NCBI GenBank assembly: GCA_026724425.1
Contig: JAIUCV010000002.1
Location: forward strand, 1,369,001-1,433,000
Direction of reading: 5' to 3'
Source of the DNA: Erythrophleum ivorense
Lineage: Eukaryota > Streptophyta > Magnoliopsida > Fabales > Fabaceae
Length of the DNA stretch: 64,000 nt
The notes under the pieces are model-generated. The model worked only from the letters and a program-made list of their open reading frames with translations. It made no database searches and was not told the DNA's origin. The translations under genes and the position numbers were made by a program. This document shows positions 36,883 through 47,239 of this stretch, piece after piece. How positions within the stretch are numbered: the stretch's first letter is position 1; each line of letters opens with the position of its first letter.

Positions 36883-39245
36883 GTGGAAGTGTATACGAAT
36901 ATCTCAAGTACTGACACACAATTAACTATTGAATTTCAGTTAAACTCAGTGAATGAAGTGTTGCCTTCACTTAATCCGTTGTATCAATTGCCTAGGTATA
37001 CTCAACAATATCAGATTATGCCAATAGAAGGTAGTTCGCAATCGAGTTCTTCTCACCCAACAAATGGCTTTAATGAACCTCCTTTTCCACTTGGATCAGA
37101 AGAAAATATATTAGAGGACTTTGAAAATGAAGATGAGTACGACGCAGAATTTGACCCTAATTATGACAATGATGATGAAGATAATGACAGTGAAACTGGT
37201 GATGGTGATGATGATAATACGTTTGACAGTGAAGGCGGGGTGATGATGATGATACCTTTGATGTTGAACTAGTGTTCCAATATATTGACCTTGCTGCTGC
37301 GTTCTTCTAACAAATAAATTTGATCTTAGCATAGAATGATGAGTTTAAGGAAGTGGGAAATTAAATGCAAATAAACAATTAGGAGTTGTATATAGGATTA
37401 AAGTATTTGAATCATAAGGTATAAGTGTTGCAGTGAAACTGTATTTTGTGAGGGCATACCACATTTTTAAGAAGTATTTAATGAGTAAAAAATATGAAGA
37501 ATGTCAGTGTGTACATTATGATAATAATTGTAGATGGAAGGCAAAAGCATGTAAAAAAGGCAAAGGAAGGGAATCATTTTGGTAGATTACAAGATATAAG
37601 GGTGTCTACATACATGTTTATCTGGGATGTTATTACAAGATCATCCAAAATTAGACTTCTATATTATCTCATCATACATCATTGCAATGGTGATTGAAAC
37701 ACTAGATGTTCCAATCAACCAGATCATCAAGTGAATAAATAGTTCATTTGGATGCACAATATCTTATAAAAAGGTGTGAAGAGCAAAACATAGAGTTGCA
37801 ATTATTGTTTTTGATAATTAAGAGATCTCTTATGCCATATTGCCTCGATAGATGACTACGATACAACATTTAATGCTTGGTTCATATGCTGAGTTTATAA
37901 TGAAATAATGTCTCTAAAATGCCTCTACTAGTGAACCAATTTTAGTGTTTAAACATGTATTTTGATTGTTTAAGCCCTATATAAATGTATTTGAGTATCT
38001 AAAGTCGATGATTCAAATCAATGGGACATTCCTCTATGACAAATATAAAGGGACACTATTAATGGCAATAACATATAATGGTAATCAACATATTGTTCCC
38101 TTCATCTTTGCTATTATGGAAGGGGAGACACAATTAGCATAAACATGGTTCCTATATAATTTACGCAGGTGAATGATACTCGAACAATGTGGTATTTGTT
38201 TGATATTATATAAACATCCATATATTCTATTTGTTATTACCACTTCACAGATTGATTGGCAGCCACTGTATGGTTATTATATTTTTTGTATTCGTCATGT
38301 GACAAACAATTTTCACACTCATTATAAGTCATCTTATTTAAAGCAAAATTTAAACAATATTGGTATGTTCCTCCTTTTTGCTTGATTTTCTATATTGTAG
38401 ACAATTTGTAACTTATAGTAAAGCCATCGTTCATGTTACACAGGTTATGCATATAAGCGTAGTTACGTAGATGAGAAACCAGATGAAATAACAGTCATAC
38501 ATGAAGAGACAATTAGGTGGATTGCAAAAATTTTCAAAGAACAGTGAACCTGTGCATATGATATGGAGAGCTGGTGACACTGCCATATAAGAATGAATCT
38601 AACAGAGTGCATGAATGACATCTTGAAAGAGGTGAAGTCCTTGCCTATATAAGGAATAACAAAAATAATATATTATCGAGTCAGCTAATATTTCGTGCAA
38701 CGTGCTCAACAAATCAATGCTCAGTTGGCAGTAGGTTAGGTTTACTCTCAGACCCTGATAAAGAAGATAGCGATAAATGTGTGGTGCTCCATTCATGTAT
38801 TGTGCAAATATTCAATTAGGAAGCTACATTATTTGAGGTTGAGGAATCGTATAACCAAATTAATAGCCAATATAGTCGTTGTTGTAGGGTTAATTTGACT
38901 GAATGCATATATGATTGTAGTGAATTTCGAGTGGAAAAGTACCAATGCTAGCATACTCTCGTGGTATGTGTAGTTGTGACTCTTGAGTCATTTCAGTTTG
39001 TGGATCCCAAATTTCAACTAGATACGATGCGTAATGCATACAATAATTTGTTTCAATCCATTAAATGATAGGAATGTTGGCCATAGTCAAGTGGTCCAAA
39101 GTTAATTTTTGATCCATCAATGATTTGTGAGCAAGGTTGATATTGTTTGACTTGTTATCGAAATGAAATAGATTTCAAAACATCGTCACAATCAAGTAGA
39201 TGCATTATTTGTAGACAAACCGGGCATAATCATTCCTCCTACGTG
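36883..39245 (+). pseudogene. MuDR-type MULE transposase, broken
   Basis: An open N-terminal part (36883-37272, 129 codons) ends in a long Asp/Glu-rich stretch, as in MuDR proteins. After frame breaks come transposase blocks: RQKHVKKAKEG with KGVHT (about 37530-37620), INGTFLYDKYKGTLLMAITY with IVPFIFAIMEGETQLA (about 38013-38145), and DWQPLYGYYIFCIRHVTNNF (about 38254-38310). Next are a SWIM-like remnant (SEFRVEKYQC, about 38920-38950), FQFVDPKFQLDTMRNAYNN (about 38994-39050) and a zinc-knuckle-like RCIICRQTGHNH (about 39200). In the DGT block the usual catalytic Asp is Asn. Many in-frame stops and frameshifts show it is dead. The first SWIM-like Cys pair is also degraded. Confidence 0.75.
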
Positions 39246-39341
39246 TATCACAATTTTGTCTTTCAGTAGTATATTAATAAAAATTTTAATTGTTTATAAA
39301 TACATTACATTACTTATTCCTCGTATGTGTAAATTAATAAG

Positions 39342-39461
39342 AATATTATATGACATTTATGTTAGTAACTTTTTAATAATAGTTCGTTATCTTTAGATAA
39401 AAATATTATATGACATTTATGCTAGTAACTTTTTAATAATAGTTCGTTATCTTTAGATAAA
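39342..39461. repeat. 60-bp tandem duplication
   Basis: Two adjacent 60-bp copies containing ATATTATATGACATTTATG and GTAACTTTTTAATAATAGTT differ by about one base (T/C at the first GTTAG/GCTAG position). It lies between the transposase and PMD pseudogenes. The near identity shows it arose recently compared with the decay around it. Confidence 0.9.
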
Positions 39462-39541
39462 TATTAGTTATTCTTTATTAATTGTTTACATCTACTATAG
39501 ATAAATATTAATTCATTGTATTATTTTTGCCTATAAATACC

Positions 39542-41851
39542 ATGGCTAGAGTCAAGCAGCCTATTCATCTAAGTCCAATAGACGCTTCACTTTTATACTT
39601 ATAAGAGTGGCATATATCATAAGCCATTTGGGATGACAAGGTCAGATAAAATATTTATTACTATTTTGTACTTCATTTAACTGTTTTGTTATATGATTTA
39701 TTTTTATTTGCAAGACGATTAAATACTTTACCATCAACAAGTTCTACACGATGATCATTTAAGTGATTTTCTTATAACCATTGTTGATTATATAAGACAA
39801 TATAGCTTTTATGGTGTAGTACAAGTCGAACAGTTCAAGTACGATACATCGCTGGTAACTACATTAGTAGGATGATGGTGTCCTGAGACACATATTTCGC
39901 ACCATTAGAGGAAAGTGCACAATCACTCTTGAGGATGTAGTGGTACAGTTGAACCTATCGATTGAGGGGAACCCTGTTGTAGGCGGGGCAGGTTTTAATC
40001 GGCCAAAGATGTGTCAATGGTTTATAAGAATTACACCATCGGCTGATCAGATTGGTAGACAATGACTTTCCATTGCTTAGTTGGTATAGAACTTTACTAA
40101 TTTACCAGATAACAAGGATGATGAGGTAGTGCGTTAATTCACCTGTGCTTATATTTTTATATGATTAGGGAGTAATTGATGTTAAATAGATTTAGTTATA
40201 AAGTTTACTCGATGTATTTGTCCTTGTTGGATGACTTTGAGCAAACTAATCGTTATAGTTAAGGATCTGCAGTGTTGACTTATCTCTATCGTGAGTTTTG
40301 TAATGCAACATGTAATAGTGATTGTGACATCACTGGATGCTTGACATTGCTACACTTTAGGTATGAGATCAATTTCCTATACTTGCACCCGAGATACCAC
40401 CTACCCGGACTCTCACATTAAGGAATACCCTATACTTCCACCTTTTGGTTTTAGGTATGAATTGACATTAAAATTTTCACATGTACAATATCTTGTCCAT
40501 GTTAGCTCTATTTATTACCTATTATTTACCTACTATGTTTGTTCATTGTAATAGACGAAAAAATGTTAGACGACCTCCATGCCTGAGTGTTAGACTCCTC
40601 TAGTTATATAGAATTTTACTAGATATAATAAGAGATGATAAGGTGTGTGACCTACTTTAACTCATAATGTGCATCACTTTTTTTATTATTTACTATTTAC
40701 TTACTATTCCATCTCAAGTCGTCCATGAATTGTATGGCGCCTATACTAGCTATAAGTAATATAAGAATTGATTCCAGAATATTGTTTGGCTTCCTCAAAC
40801 ATTTGGATTACATCTGTGCCACTCATATGCTTATGGATCATAGAGTGACACCATTCATATCGCTTCATATGACAATTTTGTCGCTATTAGCCAATTCCTT
40901 AAAAGCCAACCAAATTGGACTCTCTCTATAATTTACAGGTTCGATGAAGAATCAAAACCAATTAAGTGTCTGAATATAGCATTTTTATCAAGCGATGGTA
41001 TGGATGACGAAATATTATGTCTCAATCCCTTATTATTAGAAGCCTTTTGATTGCATATATGGGTATATATGATGGTACTAGTAACGCACGCGCCAATGGA
41101 TCCAGAGGAGTGCTGCTATTGGATATGCGGTACAATGTTTTATAGTTTATTAGCATTGTTTTCTAAATTTTTTGCATGTCAATATTCAACTTATCATTTT
41201 TATTTTGTTAGGCTAACTTAGCTAAGGAGTTTTATATAATGCACTTGTAAGATCCTTTGCTTGCGAATTTTTATGATATTATCGGTCAAAACTCTAGCAA
41301 TATATTATGAGCAGCAATTTTGACTATTTTTTTAGCCAGTTGACTAAGCATTGGATCTTCCTTGGCCTCAGATTCTGACAAATCGTCTGAAAAAGAGATG
41401 TTAAAGTTACTTGTCAACCTAGTGGCCCACTAGTGGAAAAACTAACTAGCAACAATAGGGTCCAATGCAACAGGACATTCTCAGTGTATCTTCGTACATT
41501 TCCATCTTAATCTAGCAAAATATTAGCATGCCTAGTTCTTCTTATTAAATACTACCTAGCCAGTTTGGTGACGTTGGTAGAGCAAACCCATCTTCTTGCA
41601 CGCAGTCTTTACCTTCGTTTTCCATTGACACCCCTAAGTAGATGTCTAATAGCTCATTTGAGCTTGGAGAATCATCGCAATCAAGGTTTATGACACTACA
41701 TGAACTAATCCTTCTAACTCAATCCCTATCCATAGATTTAAACACAAATCTTATACTACATGAGCAACAAAAACTAGAACAATTAAGGCAACAACGACCA
41801 CCGAGTAAAAGAAGAAGACCTCGTTGTGTCATGAGAAATCATTTATTATAA
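39542..41851 (+). pseudogene. Plant mobile domain (PMD/MAIN-like) gene, broken
   Basis: It starts with ATG at 39542 (MARVKQPIHLSP). The next block corresponds to EWHIS-x-AIWDDK, split by two stops, at a plausible exon end near 39640. A second exon-like block (about 39715-40090) reads FLITIVDYIRQYSFYG, then RTIRGKCTITLEDVVVQLNL followed by SIEGNPVVGG. The latter is the signature of the plant mobile domain (compare MTITLEDVA with L-x-G). A third block near 40195-40460 gives DDFEQTNRYS, LTYLYREFCNATC and ITGCLTLLHL. The last open segment (41642-41851) ends with a basic tail, PPSKRRRPR, that could be a nuclear signal. Frameshifts and stops occur throughout. PMD proteins act in silencing and genome stability (MAIN, MAIL1) and are also carried by MULEs. 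Confidence 0.7.
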
Positions 41852-43282
41852 ATACGTTTGCAATATTTACAGTAATGTAATTTTTTGTTAAATTCTACAT
41901 ATTTTCTTTGTTTATTTATTGTTGTTTTTAATTTATTTTTTTTAAAATGATTATTTTTATTTAATTTTCTCATATATTAAAAATATTAAATAAAATTAAA
42001 TTTTACAAAGATTACTAAGAAAATATTAAGTTTATTTAATTAAATAATTATTAATTTAATTTAATAAAATAAACTAATATTTAATATAAAAAATTATTAA
42101 AAAATATTTACTCAAAATTAATAAATAAATATTGAGTTATACTATTAACTTAAAATATACTAAAATTATTTATTATATCAATAAAAATTTATTTATTTAT
42201 TTATTAAATTTTTACTCCTTCATATTTATTTATTGTTATTTTTTAAAATTTATTGTTATTTTTCATTTAATTTTTCCTTATATTAAATTTTTTTTCTAAC
42301 ATTAACAGATATTAAATAAATTTTGAAAAATGCTAAATATATATTAAGTTAATTTAATTAAACTAATACTAATATTAAGTTAATTTAGTGAAACAAATAT
42401 TTAATAAAAAATTTAATAATACAAAATATTAGATTCTTTCAATAAATCAAATATTTAATTAAAAAATTTAAATAAATATTAAGCTATTAAATAATCTTAA
42501 AATATCAAAAAAAATATTAAAGGGAATTCAGATTCTCATATCAAAAGAAAGAAAAAATCTAAATTCGACTAACAGTGTCCTGAATTTAAAGTTTTTGTTA
42601 TTTCATTATCAATAATTTTTTGTGTAATTTCTTTTTGCATTTTCAAAATTTTAATACCATGTTTAAAAACCCTATTTTATTACTATTGCATTTAGTATTA
42701 TGTTAATGACTACAACTGTTTAAAGAAATAAATCTTCATTTTATTTTATTATTATTCAATAAAAATTTATCTCAATATACTACAAAATATAAAAAAGAAT
42801 TAAAACTGGAAGAAACTAAAAAAATAGCATCCAAATTCAAAAAATATAAAAAAAATACAAATAACATGGAATTCGGATCCTTTCTGTCTGAACTTCGATT
42901 TCTTATTCTCTCTAGGTAAATTTTTTTTTCTACGATACTTTTCCATGATTCCAATATACATATATTACTTTTTGGCAAGCGAACCCTGTGTAATAAGTGT
43001 GGTTTTTGAAAAAAAAAATATATATGAAATTTCTCATATTTTTATTATTTAAATTTTTTAATTAAAACATAATAAGTAAATAAATTTTTTAATAATAATG
43101 TGACAATCATATAATTTTTTTAAAAAATTATATGATTTTCAAATTAAATCATACTCTTACCAAATTTTTATTGATAAGTTATGTACTTATTATTATTTTT
43201 ATCGATAAATTTGATAATAAAAATATAAAGAATTATGTGTGAATCTAATAAAAATTTTAATTTTTTTTCTTATAAAAAATAG
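41852..43282. other. AT-rich flank after the PMD pseudogene
   Basis: This is nearly pure A and T with short degenerate repeats (TTTAATTAAA, AATATTAA). From 42525 on come sparse GAATTC-containing words shared, inverted, with the left flank of the MULE, so at least the part up to about 43020 probably belongs to that element. There is no gene. Confidence 0.5.
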
Positions 43283-44262
43283 GACCTTGAGAGGCACCAA
43301 AACCGCACATTATAGTAGATCAGGCCTCCATATCAATCTATTATTTTCCATTCCCATACGGCACATTCTGGTAAACTTTGGGAAGTCATTTGGAAATGGG
43401 ACGCTCCAGAAAAGGTTAGGAAATGAAGTTCCATCATCGGAGAAACATGTCCGACACCAACCTTTGGCCCTTTCGGTTGCAACGTTCCCAAATTTTACTT
43501 GAGAGACTATAATAGAGCCCAACATGTGATGGCAGGACTTGATCTATCATTGAGTTTGGAATCAGTTCTATTTGATGAACACCCGTGACTGGCTTTTGTG
43601 GACCAACGAGAACAATGCTGAAGCTCTGAGTGTGGCACTTCTGCCGTGGAACAACTTCTTTGCCTGCACTTGTTGGGTTATTTGGACTTCAAGATGTCGA
43701 ATTATTTTGAATAATGAATGCTTTTCTCATGAAGAGCTCTATGACACGTGCATTAGGAAGACCCAAGAGGATATGACTTTGAAGCAGAAGTGCGGTTGCA
43801 ACTCTGAAAGTTAAGAAGTTCATTAGATGGCAACCACCGGATCCAAATTGCGTTATGGTTAATGTTGATGGCTCTATTATACAACAGTAGGACACCTTCA
43901 TGCGAGGGTTTCATCCAAGACGATTCTGGACAGTGGATTGAAGGATTTGGTTTTAACCTTGCTAGTTGCTCAATAACTATGGGAGTACTATGCTAGCCTT
44001 AAGCTTGCTAGGGATCTTAACCATAGAAAAGCTGTAGTTTAGGCAGACTCTCATGCCGGAGTGACACACGTCAGAAATGTGTGTGATTCCATCACCCATG
44101 TTGCACTTTGGTGGCTAAAATAAGATATCTTCTTCCATTTTTGTGACAAGTTAATCTCTTAATGTTTATCGTGAGGTGAATTGCAGCATAGACCGGATTG
44201 CTGACTTTGCCCATTCTCTTCCTTTGGGCTATCACAAGCAGCTACCCCCCCCCCCCCAAAAC
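43283..44262 (+). mobile_element. 3' end of a non-LTR retrotransposon (LINE), broken
   Basis: Across several frames, fragments match the C-terminal part of plant LINE ORF2. First comes the zinc-binding region after reverse transcriptase (KLWEVIWKWDAPEKV at about 43375-43415, with ETCPTP following). Then comes an RNase H domain with the first catalytic Asp in VNVDGS (about 43858), an ADSHAG block (about 44044) and RIADFAHS near the end (about 44194). Stops and frameshifts are frequent. A 13-base C run and an A-rich stretch (44245-44270) follow and may mark the 3' tail. The reverse transcriptase core and ORF1 are absent, as expected for a 5'-truncated insertion. Confidence 0.7.
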
Positions 44263-44678
44263 AAAAAAAGCCTTCCCCACTTATATGATTAATTTGTAGT
44301 TTCTCTTTTGTTTAGATGTTAGACCCTTTGTTATTCAGAAAAAGAAACCGTAACATAACCTTATATTCATAATTTGTTTCAAGTTACTATTTAAAATTAA
44401 CTATTTTATTAGTTTTTAAGAAAATTAAATTCTTATTTTGTCTTTTGTCTTTCCTGTCGCAATTAGTAGCATTTTAGCATTGACAAAAAGAAAAAAGGCA
44501 ATTTCTACTTCCAGGCTACATCAGAAAGCAGACACGAAACCGCGTATCTTTACACGAGGGTATGCAAAAGGAGAATTCCATTTTCAACCTCCTCCTTCGT
44601 CTCCTTCTCCTTCGTATCCTACTATCCTAGAGAACCAACGCCCTCTGCTCCCGCACGTTAGGGCAAAAGGGAAACCCA

Positions 44679-45578
44679 ATGGCGTCTCCTCGCCCGCCGC
44701 CATCGAAGCCCCTCGATCTCGACCTCACTATTGTCTCTGCCAAGCATCTCCAGAACGTCAACTGGAAAAATGGGGATCTCAAACCCTATGTTGTCTTCTG
44801 GGTCGACCCGGACCGTCGTCTCGCCACCAAATCGGATGACTCGGGTTCCACCTGCCCCGTCTGGAACGAGCGCTTCACTCTCCCTCTCACTCACTCTCTC
44901 CATGATTCCTTCCTCACCCTTGAGATTTTCCACTCCAAACCATCTGAAACGCCCAAGCCCTTAGTCGGTACACTTCGTCTCTCACTCAAGGACGTCGATG
45001 ACCTGGAAGATCCATCTCGGCTCCGGAAGTTCACCCTCATCCGCCCCTCGGGTCGCCCTCAGGGTAAGATCCACCTGAAGCTCGGCCTTCTTGGACGTCC
45101 TCTGCCACCAAGCGTAGATTACGCGAACCCTAGCCCTCCACTGGTATGTTATATACCGAACAATCCGATTCCTCCGCCGTCTGCGCGCGACTACAGGGGA
45201 TACTCACCTTCACCTTCTCCTCCACCGTACTCTTCTTACAGTTCGTACCCGGATACGTACTCTGGGTACTATCCTGGATATTACTCCAGCGCTCCTCCTC
45301 CACCTCCACCGCCGAGGCCATTCTTTGATCGTCCGGTGAATTATGGTGGGCCCAGCGGGCCGTCAGCTCCGCTTGATTATTCATCGTATGATTACAAGCC
45401 GAAGAGTGGAAAAATGGGTATGGGTACGGGGCTGGCAGTGGGCGCTGTTGCTGGAGCTTTGGGTGGGCTTGCTTTGGGAGAGGGTCTGAAATATGAAGAG
45501 GAAAAAATTGCCGAGAGGGTTGAAAGTGACATGGCTGCACGGGATGATTATAGCGATTATCATTATCGGGATATTTGA
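44679..45578 (+). CDS. C2-domain protein, SRC2-like, 299 aa
   Basis: A single uninterrupted frame starts at ATG 44679, with no in-frame ATG upstream. Residues about 12-110 form a C2 domain: LDLDLTIVSAKHLQNVN, then KPYVVFWVDP, then CPVWNERFTLPL and LTLEIFHSK. C2 domains bind membranes, often with calcium. Some of the usual Asp ligands are not evident here, so calcium dependence is unsure. Residues about 150-235 are rich in Pro, Tyr and Ser (SPSPSPPPYSSYSS, APPPPPPPRP). Residues about 246-270 are a Gly/Ala-rich hydrophobic segment (GMGTGLAVGAVAGALGGLAL), then an acidic, Tyr-rich tail. This layout matches the plant SRC2 (cold-regulated) group and its relatives. Location is probably membrane-associated. 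A possible AATAAA signal lies at 45773. The GC-rich coding sequence contrasts with the transposon debris on both sides. Confidence 0.9.
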   Translation: MASPRPPPSKPLDLDLTIVSAKHLQNVNWKNGDLKPYVVFWVDPDRRLATKSDDSGSTCPVWNERFTLPLTHSLHDSFLTLEIFHSKPSETPKPLVGTLRLSLKDVDDLEDPSRLRKFTLIRPSGRPQGKIHLKLGLLGRPLPPSVDYANPSPPLVCYIPNNPIPPPSARDYRGYSPSPSPPPYSSYSSYPDTYSGYYPGYYSSAPPPPPPPRPFFDRPVNYGGPSGPSAPLDYSSYDYKPKSGKMGMGTGLAVGAVAGALGGLALGEGLKYEEEKIAERVESDMAARDDYSDYHYRDI

Positions 45579-45778
45579 TTTTTAGTCACTATGTTGCTAA
45601 GGTTTGAACTTTGAAGGCCAATTCTCTCTATCATTGCAGTCTGTATGTATATATGTCATCTCCCAGTTGGATTGTACGCATCTGTCTTGCTCTATTTGTT
45701 GGTCAATGAAGTAATTAACAGTTTATCCTATGATAACCTCATCATGTTTATGCGGCTCTTTCTATATAAAGAAATAAA

Positions 45779-47200
45779 GTTGGTTTGTCTATCAGTCTTT
45801 GGCATTTCATAATTTGGCAAGCATACTTGCAGATCCGTGTATATTGCTAGTATGCAAGATGGATTGATGCATGGGTTATTAGTTTCAAAGTCTCTGTTAA
45901 AAATAAATAAATTTTTTTAGTTGCAATAATTAATTAAGTCTAACTGTTAAAGTTTTGTCTTAGTCTAATAAGATATTGAGCAACTTAAAGAAACCATACA
46001 TAGGTCAATAGCTGCAAAACACAATTAATTTGAAGCAATGGTTTGGGACAGCTCCTACGATGCTGCGATCTGCTCTCTTTTTATTTAATTATAGGTCATT
46101 GTTGTAGTTGTGTAATACTTGCTGTTCTACCATAGGTAGGCCGAAAGGTTGCAAATAAAGGTTACAAATATAATATGGACTTTTGTTGATTAATTGGTAT
46201 TATATCGTTATCAATGAACACAGCATGTATCTGAGTTCCTTCAATTTAATGATGTATTGTGGGATTCATTGTTTCTCTGTTGATATGTAATCCCTCTCCT
46301 TGAGGACATCCATAAACTTAGTGACACAGCAACTTCTATCATGATGTGATGTTTAATATATGCACAGCCAAATTATCGTACAATTAGTTTTGTTGAACCA
46401 GAATTTGGTAGTATGTAGTTTTTAATTTTCATGATTTGGATGCATATTAAGTTGGTCTTCTGAAAATATGGAGTAAAACATTTAAAAGGAAATGAAATAC
46501 AAATGTATGCATTTGTATCAAGATGAACAGTATATAGGGCCCCGCAGAATGGCATGTAACAAATTGATATGTCCTAGCTCACATATTTAAATGCCACTGG
46601 TTATATTAAAAAAGAGGATTTATTTATCCTTCATTTGTATTGGCAATAGCTGTGTAAAATCAGTGCTTCCCTTTTGGTCCTACAGCAGTTTTTGAGATTG
46701 GTTGATGTTTTTAAATATACAACATGTCCAAACCAATCTAAACACACAGACACCTGATAAAACTTAAGCTTATCAGCATGGGGACAGGCAGCTTGGGATA
46801 GAGAACAAACTATCTAGCTAAAAAGTATTTTTACTTTATTAATTCCACCAATAGGTTAATGTAGTGGCTATTGGATTACCGTTATGGTCATCTTTTCATT
46901 TGCAATGAATATTATTATTATTTTTCTAGTACTAAGATTATATTCTTATTCTTCATAATTGCTTCTCTAATTTTGTGCTTTTGAAGTTCTCCAAAAGAGC
47001 GTCTGTGATGGAACGTATGCAATATTATTCCATTATATCAGTATCTCCTTGCTAATGGATAGATTAGCAAAGATGAGTACAGCAGTACTGGTGAAGGAAA
47101 TAAAGAAAAAAAAGAAGAAAACAAAGGAACTAGCATTCGAGAGGCTAGTCTCTCCTCATGCATTACACAGAATTCTCCTCCTTCTCTCTCATGCTTCCCA
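45779..47200. other. Intergenic region, no gene seen
   Basis: The sequence is of moderate AT content, without recognisable coding potential or clear repeat ends. The part above about 46900 may already include the LTR or non-coding tail of the chromovirus fragment next to it. Confidence 0.45.
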
Positions 47201-47239
47201 CGCCTAAAATATTCTCCTAACAGAAAATCCCACACTCTC

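Larger units (their letters stand above)
34290..43020 (+). mobile_element. Decayed MULE transposon carrying a plant mobile domain gene
   Basis: The span is inferred from contents: MuDR-type transposase remains (36883-39245) followed in the same orientation by a plant mobile domain (PMD) pseudogene (39542-41851), within AT-rich non-coding flanks. The left flank has three diverged repeats of a unit like CTGAATTCAAAACCTGTGG (about 34411-34550). AATTCAG- and GGATCCGAATTC-type words recur in inverse orientation at 42525-42590 and 42868-42890, as subterminal repeats would. A loose direct repeat (GGTTCTTTGAAAAAAAAA against GGTTTTTGAAAAAAAAAA) marks about 34282 and 43002. Exact termini and target duplication are not resolved. 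Confidence 0.55.

Noticed and set aside
44438..44964. Other-frame ORFs overlapping the start of the C2 gene
   Set aside because: They are shadows in GC-rich coding sequence; only the 44679 frame encodes a recognisable domain.
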